Shown here: positions 48,023 to 57,031 of the stretch, one piece after another
Layout of the letters: the number at the start of each line of letters is the position of its first letter
Position numbering within the stretch: the stretch's first letter is position 1
Origin: Chitinispirillaceae bacterium
GTDB taxonomy: Bacteria; Fibrobacterota; Chitinivibrionia; Chitinivibrionales; Chitinispirillaceae
DNA: 64,000 nucleotides
Assembly: GCA_016929595.1 (NCBI GenBank)
Contig: JAFGIN010000179.1
Span: 1-64,000 of the forward strand
Direction: 5' to 3'
Notes under the pieces: generated by a model
The model's database searches: none
The model's input: the letters and a program-made list of their open reading frames with translations, nothing else
Told to the model about the DNA's origin: nothing
Made by a program: the position numbers and the translations under genes

Positions 48023-49253
48023 ATTTACCCAGAGCAAGGCAGGCATTATGTCCGCCAAAACCGAACGAGTTACTTAACACATAACGCAGCTGTTTTTTTA
48101 CGGCAGTATTAGGCGTATAATTGAGCGTACAATCGGGATCGGGATCTTCATAATTGATAGTTGGAGGAATAATACTATCCCTGATTGCCAGTATTGATGC
48201 GATAAATTCAACAGCACCTGATGCGCCAAGGAGATGACCTGTCATTGATTTTGTTGAGCTTACATGCAGATTCGCAACATCTTCACCAAAAACCTTGTTT
48301 ATCGCAATACTTTCATATTTGTCGTTAAGAGAAGTTGATGTCCCGTGCGCATTAATGTAACCGATATCAGATGTTTTGAGACCTGCAGTACTGAGTGCCA
48401 TACGTATAGCTGCTTGTGCCCCTACGCCATCAGGTGCCGGATGTGAGAGATGATGCGCATCACCAGACGCCCCGTATCCAACCATTTCGGCGTAAATTCT
48501 TGCCTTGCGAGCAAGAGCATGTTCCAGACTTTCGAGAATAACAATACCGGATCCCTCACTCATTACAAACCCATCCCGTTTTTTATCAAACGGTGAGCTG
48601 GCTTTCTGAGGATTATCATTCCTTGTTGATAGTGCTTTCATATTACAGAAACCGGCAAAACCAGTTTCGGTTATTACGGCTTCAGATCCACCGGCAGCAA
48701 CAACGTCTGCCATTCCGGCCTTAATCAACATGAATGCATCACCAATTGAATGAGAACCTGATGCACATGCACTGACAACAGCATAGTTTGGTCCTTTAAA
48801 ACCATACTCCATAGAGATTCTACCCGGAACCATATCGGGAATCATCATCGGAATAAGAAAAGGCGAAACACGTCCCGGCCCCTTCTGGATCAATTTCGTA
48901 TGTTCATTTTGAAGAGTAATCAGACCGCCAATACCGGAACCCACAATAGTTCCCACACGGTCAAGATTAACAGTAGAGAGATCCAGTCCTGAATCTTTAA
49001 CAGCTTCAGCTGCTGCAGCAATACCTAAAAGGATTACACGATCAGTACGCTTTGCCTCTTTCGGCTCAACATATTTACTGAAATCAATATCCTTGACTTC
49101 TCCGGCGATTTTCGAGTCGTACTCTGAGATATCAAAAGCAGTGACACGATCGATTCCGGATTTTCCTGAACAAAGCGCACTCCAGAAAGAAGCGACATCA
49201 TTTCCAACGGGACTGGTGACTCCAAGCCCGGTGACAACTACTCGTCTTGACAT
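47997..49253 (-). CDS. fabF: 3-oxoacyl-ACP synthase II
   Basis: A 418-residue condensing enzyme of type II fatty-acid synthesis. The Cys-His-His triad is in SACASGSHSI, NAHGTSTSLND and KSMTGHLLGASG. GAGGAT stands nine bases before the start. It elongates acyl-ACP with malonyl-ACP. The gene is separated from acpP by a strong hairpin terminator. Confidence 0.97.
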   Translation of the reverse strand: MSRRVVVTGLGVTSPVGNDVASFWSALCSGKSGIDRVTAFDISEYDSKIAGEVKDIDFSKYVEPKEAKRTDRVILLGIAAAAEAVKDSGLDLSTVNLDRVGTIVGSGIGGLITLQNEHTKLIQKGPGRVSPFLIPMMIPDMVPGRISMEYGFKGPNYAVVSACASGSHSIGDAFMLIKAGMADVVAAGGSEAVITETGFAGFCNMKALSTRNDNPQKASSPFDKKRDGFVMSEGSGIVILESLEHALARKARIYAEMVGYGASGDAHHLSHPAPDGVGAQAAIRMALSTAGLKTSDIGYINAHGTSTSLNDKYESIAINKVFGEDVANLHVSSTKSMTGHLLGASGAVEFIASILAIRDSIIPPTINYEDPDPDCTLNYTPNTAVKKQLRYVLSNSFGFGGHNACLALGKYESAQAGN

Positions 49254-49290
49254 TAAAAATATCCTCGCAAGGGTTTAGAGTTCATTAATC

Positions 49291-49333
49291 TAAAAAAATC
49301 TTTTCGCTTATCATAATCTGATAAGCGAAAAGA
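49291..49333 (-). terminator. Strong terminator/attenuator between acpP and fabF
   Basis: TCTTTTCGCTTATCA (49299-49313) pairs perfectly over 15 bases with TGATAAGCGAAAAGA (49319-49333), with a five-base loop. On the minus strand seven T follow. It lies between two genes of one pathway, so it probably trims transcripts to give more acpP mRNA than fabF mRNA. Confidence 0.9.
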
Positions 49334-49342
49334 ATTGAAGCA

Positions 49343-49576
49343 TTAGATTTTGCCTGCAAGATAATCAAAGGCATCTTTAACTGTCTTGAACTTTTCTGCA
49401 TCATCATCAGGTATTTCAACATCAAAAGCATCTTCAAAAGCCATGATAAGTTCAACCTGATCAAGAGAATCTGCACCAAGATCATCAACAAAAGAAGCCT
49501 GTGGATTTACTTTATCCTCACTGACACCTAATTTCTCAGCAATAATCTGTTTTACTTTACCTTCCATTTCGCTCAC
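49343..49576 (-). CDS. acpP: Acyl carrier protein
   Basis: A 77-residue acidic protein with the phosphopantetheine attachment serine in [16 protein letters not shown]. It carries the growing acyl chain. The start is GTG, with AAAGGAG at seven bases; an ATG three codons in lacks such a site. The gene has its own downstream hairpin terminator. Confidence 0.97.
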   Translation of the reverse strand: MSEMEGKVKQIIAEKLGVSEDKVNPQASFVDDLGADSLDQVELIMAFEDAFDVEIPDDDAEKFKTVKDAFDYLAGKI

Positions 49577-49637
49577 AATAAAACTCCTTTCAAAAAGAAT
49601 ACTGTTATTTAATTTATAAAAATGGTTATTTTACAAC

Positions 49638-50381
49638 CTACATGACAAGTCCACCATCAACAGTCAAAACCTGACCTGTAATATAATCAGAAAGTGATGA
49701 ACTAAGAAAAAGAACTGCATTGGCTACATCTTTCGGTAATCCTAACGCCTGCATCGGAATCTGACTACTTAATTTAAGCTTTTCTGCATCAGAAAGCTTG
49801 TCGGTCATTGCAGTTTTTATAAATCCCGGGGCAACCGCATTAACATTTATAGATCGGGCAGCAAATTCGCGGGCAAGAGTCTTTGTAAGACCTATAAGAC
49901 CAGCCTTTGATGCTGAATAGTTTGCCTGTCCGGCATTACCCATCAAACCAACCACTGAAGCGATATTTATAATCTTACCGCTGCGAGCCTTCATCATGGG
50001 CCGCACCACCTCTTTTGAGCAAAGGAAAGCACTCTTAAGATTGATATTGAGTACCAGATCCCAGTCTTCCTCTTTCATTCTCATAAGAAGACCATCACGG
50101 GTAATACCTGCATTGTTTACCAGTATATCGATTTTTCCGAATTTTTCAACAAAGTTTCCAACCATAGTCTCTACATCTTTGGCATTTGAAACGTCCGCTT
50201 TCAATGGAAGTGCCTGACGTCCTAAAGCCTCGATCTCTTTAGCAGCAGCCGATGCTGTATCATAGTCAATATCACTGACTGCTATATCGCAACCCGCTTT
50301 TGCAAGCGTCATTGCAATCTCTTTTCCGATACCTCTTCCAGCTCCAGTTATCAGGGCTGATTTTGATGAAAGGTCTATCAC
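49638..50381 (-). CDS. fabG: 3-oxoacyl-ACP reductase
   Basis: A 247-residue short-chain dehydrogenase. NADPH-binding TGAGRGIGKEIA at residue 12, NNAGITRDGLLMRMKEEDW (the FabG-type stretch), the YSASK Tyr-Lys pair and the ending TGQVLTVDGGLVM are all present. It reduces the beta-keto group in fatty-acid elongation. It lies 16 bases after fabD. Confidence 0.96.
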   Translation of the reverse strand: MIDLSSKSALITGAGRGIGKEIAMTLAKAGCDIAVSDIDYDTASAAAKEIEALGRQALPLKADVSNAKDVETMVGNFVEKFGKIDILVNNAGITRDGLLMRMKEEDWDLVLNINLKSAFLCSKEVVRPMMKARSGKIINIASVVGLMGNAGQANYSASKAGLIGLTKTLAREFAARSINVNAVAPGFIKTAMTDKLSDAEKLKLSSQIPMQALGLPKDVANAVLFLSSSLSDYITGQVLTVDGGLVM

Positions 50382-50397
50382 TTTTTTCTCCCTTTTC

Positions 50398-51321
50398 TCA
50401 AGATTTTGTTAGCAGAGAATATATGTTTGTTACAGTATCACAAGAAATGACATTTAAGGTATTCTGACACTTTTTAGCAAGTCCTTTAAGAACACTGCCC
50501 GGCCCGACCTCGATACAGGTACCATAATCCCGGGAAACAAGTGACTGCATTGAATCAACCCATCGTACCGGTGAAACCAATTGCTTAACAAGAAGACTTT
50601 TCATCAGTTGAGGGTCCGTCTCAGGCTTCGCAGTAACATTAGTGACCACAGGACAACGGGGCACAGAAAATGTAAGCGTATCAAGGACTTGTGAAAATTC
50701 ATCGGCAGCACTCTGCATAAGCGGCGAATGAAATGCACCACTTACCGGCAATACAATCGCACGCTTTGCACCCGCTTCTTTCAACAAAGTACAGGCCTCA
50801 TTTACCGCAGTTACTTCACCGGATATCACGGTCTGTTCGGGAGTATTCTCATTTGCAGTAACTACCACCCCTGAAGTAACCTTTTTTAACACCACAGATA
50901 TTGCTTCTTTTGAAAGCCCCATGACCGCAGCCATAGCTCCTGCAGAACTCTTTCCAGCTTTTGCCATATACTCACCGCGAAGTGCAACAGCCTTCAACCC
51001 ATCTGCAAACGTTAAAACACCCGCTGCATATAGAGCACTATATTCTCCAAGTGAATGACCAATAGTAAAAGATGGCACAACTCCCTTTTCGTTAAGAAGA
51101 TCTGCAATTACCGATTCCACAATAAAAAGTGACGGCTGAGTGTTCTGCGTTGCTGTAAGTTCCTCCTGTGGCCCCTCAAAAATTATCTTGAGGATATCTC
51201 TTTGAAGAATCTCATTGGCAGAATCAAATCGTTTACGGGCAGATTCAAACTCACTGTAAAAATCTTTACCCATTCCGACTATCTGCGAACCCTGACCAGG
51301 AAATAAAAATGTAAATGCCAT
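50398..51321 (-). CDS. fabD: Malonyl-CoA:ACP transacylase
   Basis: About 307 residues. The catalytic Ser is in GHSLGEYSALYAAG and the His in SGAFHSPLM; the FLFPGQGSQ start is diagnostic. The ATG at 51321 is preferred over that at 51333: GGAGAG lies just before it. It loads malonyl groups onto AcpP. Confidence 0.96.
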   Translation of the reverse strand: MAFTFLFPGQGSQIVGMGKDFYSEFESARKRFDSANEILQRDILKIIFEGPQEELTATQNTQPSLFIVESVIADLLNEKGVVPSFTIGHSLGEYSALYAAGVLTFADGLKAVALRGEYMAKAGKSSAGAMAAVMGLSKEAISVVLKKVTSGVVVTANENTPEQTVISGEVTAVNEACTLLKEAGAKRAIVLPVSGAFHSPLMQSAADEFSQVLDTLTFSVPRCPVVTNVTAKPETDPQLMKSLLVKQLVSPVRWVDSMQSLVSRDYGTCIEVGPGSVLKGLAKKCQNTLNVISCDTVTNIYSLLTKS

Positions 51322-51356
51322 CACTCTCTCCATTTTTTCTTGCTTTTTCGGTTTAC

Positions 51357-52319
51357 CTAAAACTGTACCAATGCACTGCCGACAGCAACACCCCCGCCCA
51401 GCGCTGTAAAAAGTATCCTCGTTCCACTCTTCACTCTGTTATCTTTCCACGCTTCCTCCAAAGCAAGCGGTATCGATGCAGAGGATGTGTTTCCATATCG
51501 TTCAACGTTAATAACAACCTTCTCACGAGGAACATTCAGCCGTTCAGCTACAGCCTGAATGATTCGAATATTTGCCTGATGAGGAATAAGCAGATCCACA
51601 TCATTTACAGAAAGTCCTGTCGAATCAAGTACTTTTTGTGACATTTCAGACATCATTTTGACAGCATGTTTGAAAACTTCGTTTCCTTTCATTTTCATAG
51701 TGCAGTCGCTACCACTTGATGGAAGAACCAGTATATCTCCCAGGTTACCATCGCTCTGAATCTGTGTTGCCAGAACCCCTTTCGATTCATCATTGGTTCC
51801 CCTCAGCACAACTGCCCCGGCACCATCACCAAACAGAATACACGTTGTACGATCTTTCCAATCAAGAGATTTTGAAATAACTTCTGCACCCACTATAACT
51901 ATATTTTTTGCTACCCCGCTGACAATCAAACTGTTTGCACTTGTAAGAGCAAATACAAAACCCGCACAGGCGGCACTTATATCATATGCAAACGCGCGGG
52001 AACATCCGGTAATAGCCTGAATCCTGCAAGCAGTGGAAGGGAAAAAACTATCTGGAGTAAATGTGGCACAGATTATGCCATCTATGTCCTGAGGTTCAAG
52101 TCCAGCCTGCTCGATTGCACGCCGAACAGCTACAGCACCAAGCTCAGAAGCCTTCAGATCAACACCTCTTGGGGCAATATGTCGTCTCTTTATACCGGTG
52201 CGCGTTGTAATCCACTCATCTGTAGTATCCAGAAAAGCCTCAAAATCCTTGTTGTACATAATGTTATCAGGGACATTTGTTCCCACTGAAGCTATATATG
52301 ACCGCTTAAAACTTTTCAC
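51357..52319 (-). CDS. fabH: 3-oxoacyl-ACP synthase III
   Basis: A 320-residue initiating condensing enzyme. The Cys is in DISAACAGFVFAL; His and Asn lie in LLIPHQANIRI and GNTSSASIPLAL. It joins acetyl-CoA or branched primers to malonyl-ACP. It sits 34 bases after plsX. Confidence 0.97.
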   Translation of the reverse strand: MKSFKRSYIASVGTNVPDNIMYNKDFEAFLDTTDEWITTRTGIKRRHIAPRGVDLKASELGAVAVRRAIEQAGLEPQDIDGIICATFTPDSFFPSTACRIQAITGCSRAFAYDISAACAGFVFALTSANSLIVSGVAKNIVIVGAEVISKSLDWKDRTTCILFGDGAGAVVLRGTNDESKGVLATQIQSDGNLGDILVLPSSGSDCTMKMKGNEVFKHAVKMMSEMSQKVLDSTGLSVNDVDLLIPHQANIRIIQAVAERLNVPREKVVINVERYGNTSSASIPLALEEAWKDNRVKSGTRILFTALGGGVAVGSALVQF

Positions 52320-52353
52320 TAATTCAACCTTTCACACTATCAGATCTGACAGC

Positions 52354-53307
52354 TCAACACAATGCATTGCTCTCAACAGCAGCAGTCGCAGTGTGTATCG
52401 CATGTGCAATTGCTCTTACACTAGATCCACCGTGAGCTTTCAGAACAGTACCGTTTATACCAAGAAAAGGAACAGCCCCCTGCAACTCTGGATCAAGGGT
52501 AGAAAGTTTGCCTTTCAACTTTTTTCCCAGGTCGCAACCAGAACCAAGAACCGATTCTATCAACAAATGAAACTGTTCATATGCCTTTAACAATACATTG
52601 CCGACAAAACCATCACATACAACAACATCAGCCTCACCGGAAACGACACCGCCTCCCTCAATGAAGCCAATATAATTTTTATACTTTTTTTGGAGAACTA
52701 AAGCGGCATCACTCACTGCCTTTGTCCCCTTCATTGGTTCCTTACCAATATTTAGAAGTGCAATAGCCGGAGAATTGGAATCAAAAAATTTTTCTACGTA
52801 TCTACTCCCCAGAGCTGCAAAAGAGACCAGATGCTCGGAACGGCAATCCAGATTCGCCCCGACATCAAGGAGCAACACCGGCTTTCTCTTAACTGTTGGT
52901 AAAAAAGCCGCAAGAGCCGGACGAAGCACACCTTCGCTGCGGCCAAGGAGAAAAATTGATGCACCCAATAACACCGCAGTATCACCAGCACTGATAGATG
53001 CATCTACCCGCTTCTCTTTTTGAAGAGTAATACAGCGAATAATCGATGAATCAGTCTTTCGCTTCCAAACACTTGACCTTTTATCACCGGAATCGACTGA
53101 CTCCGTACAATGAATAACTTCGTATTTATCAGGAGTAAGTGCTTCTCCTGACACCAGAAACACCTTCCGGATGACATCCTGATTTCCGCACAGAAACGCT
53201 TTAAATGGCTTATCCATTTTTTTATGCGCTTCAATAATACCTGAAATCATAGTCTCAGGGCCAAAATCCCCACTTTCGACATCTATAGCAAGGCGAATCT
53301 CTTTCAT
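52354..53307 (-). CDS. plsX: Phosphate acyltransferase PlsX
   Basis: A 317-residue enzyme making acyl-phosphate from acyl-ACP, feeding PlsY in phospholipid synthesis. The start IRLAIDVESGDFGPE is a variant of the usual MGGD form: the canonical DAMGGD appears here as DVESGD, a difference worth noting. LLDVGANLDCR, NIGKEP and DGFVGNVLLKA are conserved. Order yceD-rpmF-plsX-fab is classic. Confidence 0.93.
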   Translation of the reverse strand: MKEIRLAIDVESGDFGPETMISGIIEAHKKMDKPFKAFLCGNQDVIRKVFLVSGEALTPDKYEVIHCTESVDSGDKRSSVWKRKTDSSIIRCITLQKEKRVDASISAGDTAVLLGASIFLLGRSEGVLRPALAAFLPTVKRKPVLLLDVGANLDCRSEHLVSFAALGSRYVEKFFDSNSPAIALLNIGKEPMKGTKAVSDAALVLQKKYKNYIGFIEGGGVVSGEADVVVCDGFVGNVLLKAYEQFHLLIESVLGSGCDLGKKLKGKLSTLDPELQGAVPFLGINGTVLKAHGGSSVRAIAHAIHTATAAVESNALC

Positions 53308-53348
53308 GCAGCGCTAACGCAATCGATAATCCCGAAATTGGAGTGCTT

Positions 53349-53528
53349 CTATTCCTCTACCTGTAATACTTCACGACCAGCATAGTATCCACAGTTTGGA
53401 CACACCCGATGCGCTGTCTTTGGCTGCTTGCAATGTGAACATGTCACAGGCTTTGATGGTTTGATCGCAAGATGACTTCTGCGTTTATCTCTTCTGGCAC
53501 TCGTATGGTGCTTTTTAGGAACTGCCAT
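53349..53528 (-). CDS. rpmF: 50S ribosomal protein L32
   Basis: A 59-residue protein found by direct translation: MAVPKKHHTSARRDKRRSH at the start, then a zinc site with Cys 30/33 and 43/46 (CSHC, CPNC), and a tail YAGREVLQVEE. This is the zinc-binding form of L32. It lies 23 bases after yceD and 41 before plsX, the standard position. Confidence 0.96.
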   Translation of the reverse strand: MAVPKKHHTSARRDKRRSHLAIKPSKPVTCSHCKQPKTAHRVCPNCGYYAGREVLQVEE

Positions 53529-53551
53529 GTATCCTCCTCATAATTGTATAT

Positions 53552-54064
53552 TCAGTTCTGTTTTAATTTACGTAAAGCATCCCAGCGCGGGTCGATTCCT
53601 TTAAATTGTTCCTTTTTTCCCGGCTCATACTCAATAGAAATATCTGAATCATTAACAACGATACCCTTACACTCCGAACTGCATAATGGCATCAACGGAA
53701 AAGCAGTCTGGATCTCTTCGTATAATAATGGACTCAAATCTACCTTATCATCTCTGTCGTTAAAGTAAAAATCTGCCACATCATCGTCCAGTGATCGCCC
53801 ACTTTTCCCTGATACTTCCTTCAAAACTGCCCTGAAATCGCCCTCTACAGTAAAAGGAAATAAATCAAGGCATCTGGCGCACTCTATTTTGAACTCTCCA
53901 GTGAACCAGATATGCAAAAAAATCGTCGGTCCACAACGATCTATCTCCAAGCGACACTCCATCTTTCTGGAAATTGATGGTAGATCTTCTTTCAGTTTTT
54001 CAAGATCTGCCAAACCATGTTGCGTAGAATGTCCTTCTGGTATAAGGTGTGTTTCCAAAATCAT
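53552..54064 (-). CDS. yceD: YceD/DUF177 family protein
   Basis: About 170 residues. The DUF177 pattern ECARCLDLFPFTVEGDFRA is clear; a second Cys pair (CSSECKG) stands where the family has its C-terminal zinc-like motif, in reduced form. In plants and E. coli members take part in 23S rRNA accumulation. ATG at 54064 has GGGAGG six bases upstream; a start at 54121 would be upstream of that site. It is the first gene of the rpmF-plsX-fab operon. Confidence 0.9.
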   Translation of the reverse strand: MILETHLIPEGHSTQHGLADLEKLKEDLPSISRKMECRLEIDRCGPTIFLHIWFTGEFKIECARCLDLFPFTVEGDFRAVLKEVSGKSGRSLDDDVADFYFNDRDDKVDLSPLLYEEIQTAFPLMPLCSSECKGIVVNDSDISIEYEPGKKEQFKGIDPRWDALRKLKQN

Positions 54065-54335
54065 ATAAAACCTCCCGAAAATAGAACAATCTGTAATGTC
54101 TTCAAACCTTAAACAGATCACGAATAAAGAGATTTTATATTATCCGAAAATCCGGCAAGCCTGTTCCGAACAGTATAAGTCTGATAAACCTGCTGAAAAT
54201 CCTCAAATATAGTTTCAAACAACCCTATCGAAGTCCTCTAAAATAATTCGTCTCTAATACAATTCCAAGAAAAGTATTGTAAAAAAAAAAGATTTAACGT
54301 ACTTTTATTGTGATACAGACATCATTAACTACGGT

Positions 54336-54986
54336 TCAACCGCCAGCAACTTTTGTGCCTGCCTTCTGAAATAATTCGTAAGCAGCTCTTGCACGCTGTC
54401 GCAAAACACGCTCACGATTAGCCTCCTGGGATGAGTCATCGGATTGATAATAGAGCCGATAGTAGTAAGCAGCTTCAGTCAGCAGTTTCAAGGCATCTCT
54501 AATAATCGTTACTGTTTCTGTAAAAGATGCATCCTGGATTGGCACACTCTCAAATTCAGTATTGAGTTGATCTATGTTTTTCTTCATCTCTGATGTACGC
54601 CCCAGAAGAACATCAACATCCACGGTTTCGTCCTGAAGCTCAATATTGATCAGTGATGTTGTGTACCCGCTTCCGGCAGTGATAATTTTGTTTATATGCG
54701 CAACCCTGATTAACCGTTCCTTGTTTTTCAGTTTTTCTTCAGTAGACAACGCCCTTTCTTCCGCAAGCCGTTTTTCTTTCTCCAGCCTTCGCAGCTCTTC
54801 AATTTTCTTGGTATCAAGACCGGTGTTAACGTACTGAACTATGCACCAGACCGTTCCCGCCAGCATTATCGTTGCAATTAGATAGGAAAGACTTAGCCGT
54901 GTAGGACCATGAGCATTAATAGCTACCATGTACGCTAAAAGTGTCAATCCACATGCCAGCGCCAATAAAAGGACTTCAGTACTCAT
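54336..54986 (-). CDS. Membrane protein with coiled coil, unknown function
   Basis: A 216-residue protein that I do not recognise. Two transmembrane helices at the N-terminus (about residues 3-22 and 32-52) are followed by a charged coiled coil (KKIEELRRLEKEKRLAEER) and a helical C-terminal half ending in an AYELFQKAGTKVAGG segment. It overlaps the DUF21/CBS protein upstream by four bases, so the two are coupled. A T-run of ten at 54281-54290, read on the minus strand, follows its stop. Confidence 0.7.
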   Translation of the reverse strand: MSTEVLLLALACGLTLLAYMVAINAHGPTRLSLSYLIATIMLAGTVWCIVQYVNTGLDTKKIEELRRLEKEKRLAEERALSTEEKLKNKERLIRVAHINKIITAGSGYTTSLINIELQDETVDVDVLLGRTSEMKKNIDQLNTEFESVPIQDASFTETVTIIRDALKLLTEAAYYYRLYYQSDDSSQEANRERVLRQRARAAYELFQKAGTKVAGG

Positions 54987-56218
54987 ACATTTTCACCTTT
55001 GCTGATTAAAACTCTTTCGATCTTTGAAGAAGTAGCTTTTATAATATAGAAATTATATCCATCTATTGCAACCCTGTCACCAGACTTTGGAATCTTTTCC
55101 AGATAATTTGTCAGTAAACCATTCAGAGTCCTCACATTTGGAACAGCCTTCAACAGTGAATGGGGTAACCAGTCCTGAATCAGTGCAATCTCCTGAAGCC
55201 CATCAAAAATTCTGCTTATTCCAGTCACATTTTCCTTCACAGGGGCAGTAACCATATTTGACATAATACTATTTAGGCATAGCTGCAATGAAAATATTCC
55301 GCTGAAACAGCCAAACTGATCCAGGACACACACCTCATCACATTTTTCCGTGAAAAGCAGGCTTATCAAATCCGCCGTCTCCATAGTTTCGGCAACCCAC
55401 ACTACTGGTGATATGATCCGATTCGCAATTAACTCTGTTCCATCTGCCCCCGCACAATCTTTGATATGCACTACTCCTCTGATAGTACGGATATCGTTAT
55501 TGCTCCTTATAACCGCCAGACTTTTTTTGGTTAGAGCCATCTTCTGAAGCACCTTCCTGACAGTCATCTGTTCCTGTACAATCAACAATTTTGACCTATG
55601 TATCATCACCTTGCGAACCGGCTCCGCACCCTGACTCAAAATGCCAATTATCATTGCCTTCTCATGATTATTTATTACCGACTCTGTCGCCGCTTTTTCT
55701 ATATTCGTTTTCAATTCCTCTATAGTTATAAACGGGCTTGGACGACGTAAACGGGATTTGAAAAGATTTAAGAAAAAACTATTAACGTTCTGAATTAACC
55801 CAAGCACTGGTGTGGCAACAACTTCAAGATGATATAGAAACGGTGAAATCGACACCGCAATAAACTCGTTATTTTTCAGCGCAATATTTTTAGGAAGCAT
55901 CTCTCCAAAAACAATAATCATTACTGTAGCAATTCCTAAAGATGTCAATGTTGAGTTATCGGGCAGCAATATTCCCATAATATTATCGATCAATCCTGCA
56001 AGTGTTATGTTCACAAATAAATTTGCAAGCAATATCAGAAGAAGCGTTCGTTGCCCGTTTTTGAGCAACAGATATAACCACTGGTATTTTTTTTCTTTCT
56101 GATAAAAAAGGATCCGTTCACGGGGAATCGAAAATAAAGCAGTTTCGGAAGCTGAAAAAAAAGCTGAAAAACTTAAAAGCAGAATCGCGATCACTACTTG
56201 TATTATTAAGATTGTCAT
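54983..56218 (-). CDS. DUF21/CBS-domain membrane protein (HlyC/CorC, CNNM-like)
   Basis: A 411-residue protein. N-terminal DUF21 transmembrane domain (FFSASETALFSIPRERI at about residue 21, FGEMLPKNIALKN near 105), a CBS pair in the middle (VRKVMIHRS and TIRGVVHIKDCAG segments) and a CorC_HlyC transporter-associated domain at the end (GDRVAIDGYNFYIIKATSSK). Members are linked to magnesium or cobalt movement or resistance. Coupled to the coiled-coil protein by ATGA overlap. Confidence 0.88.
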   Translation of the reverse strand: MTILIIQVVIAILLLSFSAFFSASETALFSIPRERILFYQKEKKYQWLYLLLKNGQRTLLLILLANLFVNITLAGLIDNIMGILLPDNSTLTSLGIATVMIIVFGEMLPKNIALKNNEFIAVSISPFLYHLEVVATPVLGLIQNVNSFFLNLFKSRLRRPSPFITIEELKTNIEKAATESVINNHEKAMIIGILSQGAEPVRKVMIHRSKLLIVQEQMTVRKVLQKMALTKKSLAVIRSNNDIRTIRGVVHIKDCAGADGTELIANRIISPVVWVAETMETADLISLLFTEKCDEVCVLDQFGCFSGIFSLQLCLNSIMSNMVTAPVKENVTGISRIFDGLQEIALIQDWLPHSLLKAVPNVRTLNGLLTNYLEKIPKSGDRVAIDGYNFYIIKATSSKIERVLISKGENV

Positions 56219-56437
56219 ATTTCAGGGAAATTATATGAACCAACCGGAAGAACCGGTATTGTATTGACACCCATCGAACAATGGGCTAAATAGTGCAAAA
56301 CAAAACTTTGAAAAACTACCTGACTTATGCGTCAAAAAAGGCAACCTTGTAATTAACCCTGATTTCGATGCACAAATCAAGTACCAACATTTCGATCCTC
56401 CAAAGAGGACCGAATTAATTAACACGACTTTTCAGGA

Positions 56438-56893
56438 TTAAAACGGAAGATCATCAGCCATCGAATCCTGACTTACCGGCCCCATATCATATGAAGGCAC
56501 CTCGGGTATTCCCGGATCAGAATACGAAGAACCACTACTACCGCCTGAAGATGGTGCTCCACCTCCATTTCCACCTATAAACTGAAATGTCTGGACATTA
56601 ATCTCTGTACGATATTTTTTGACACCATCTTTATCATCCCAGGAACGGGTTCTGATACTTCCTTCGAGATAGACAGTTCTGCCTTTCTTAAGGTATTGAT
56701 TAACTATTTCTGCCTGTTTCCCCCAAACCACAATATTGTGCCACTCTGTACGGTCCTGACGTTGCCCGTTTTTATCGGTGAACCGCTCCGATGTAGCCAG
56801 AGAAAAGGTTGCAACTGCCTGACCTCCCGGAGTGTATTTCAATTCCGGATCCTTACCCAGATTCCCAACTAATATGACTTTGTTTACCCCCAT
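56438..56893 (-). CDS. ssb: Single-stranded DNA-binding protein
   Basis: About 151 residues. OB-fold start [19 protein letters not shown], then [14 protein letters not shown] and [13 protein letters not shown]; a Gly/Ser-rich linker and the acidic partner-binding tip DDLPF. ATG at 56893 has AGGAGG five bases before it; an upstream ATG at 56926 would sit on that site. Confidence 0.96.
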   Translation of the reverse strand: MGVNKVILVGNLGKDPELKYTPGGQAVATFSLATSERFTDKNGQRQDRTEWHNIVVWGKQAEIVNQYLKKGRTVYLEGSIRTRSWDDKDGVKKYRTEINVQTFQFIGGNGGGAPSSGGSSGSSYSDPGIPEVPSYDMGPVSQDSMADDLPF

Positions 56894-57031
56894 GAAACCT
56901 CCTTTTTTGATAGTTAAAACATTCATCGCCCGGGGTGAGCTGTAATTACTTAAAAATAATAAGGTGCATCTAAAAATGTAAGATTCAATGCAGTGGTTAG
57001 TGATCGGAAGCTAGTCACTCAGTCACCGATC

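Noticed and set aside
56231-56425. A 64-codon minus-strand frame between ssb and the CBS protein
   Set aside because: No ribosome site and no family features; likely chance.
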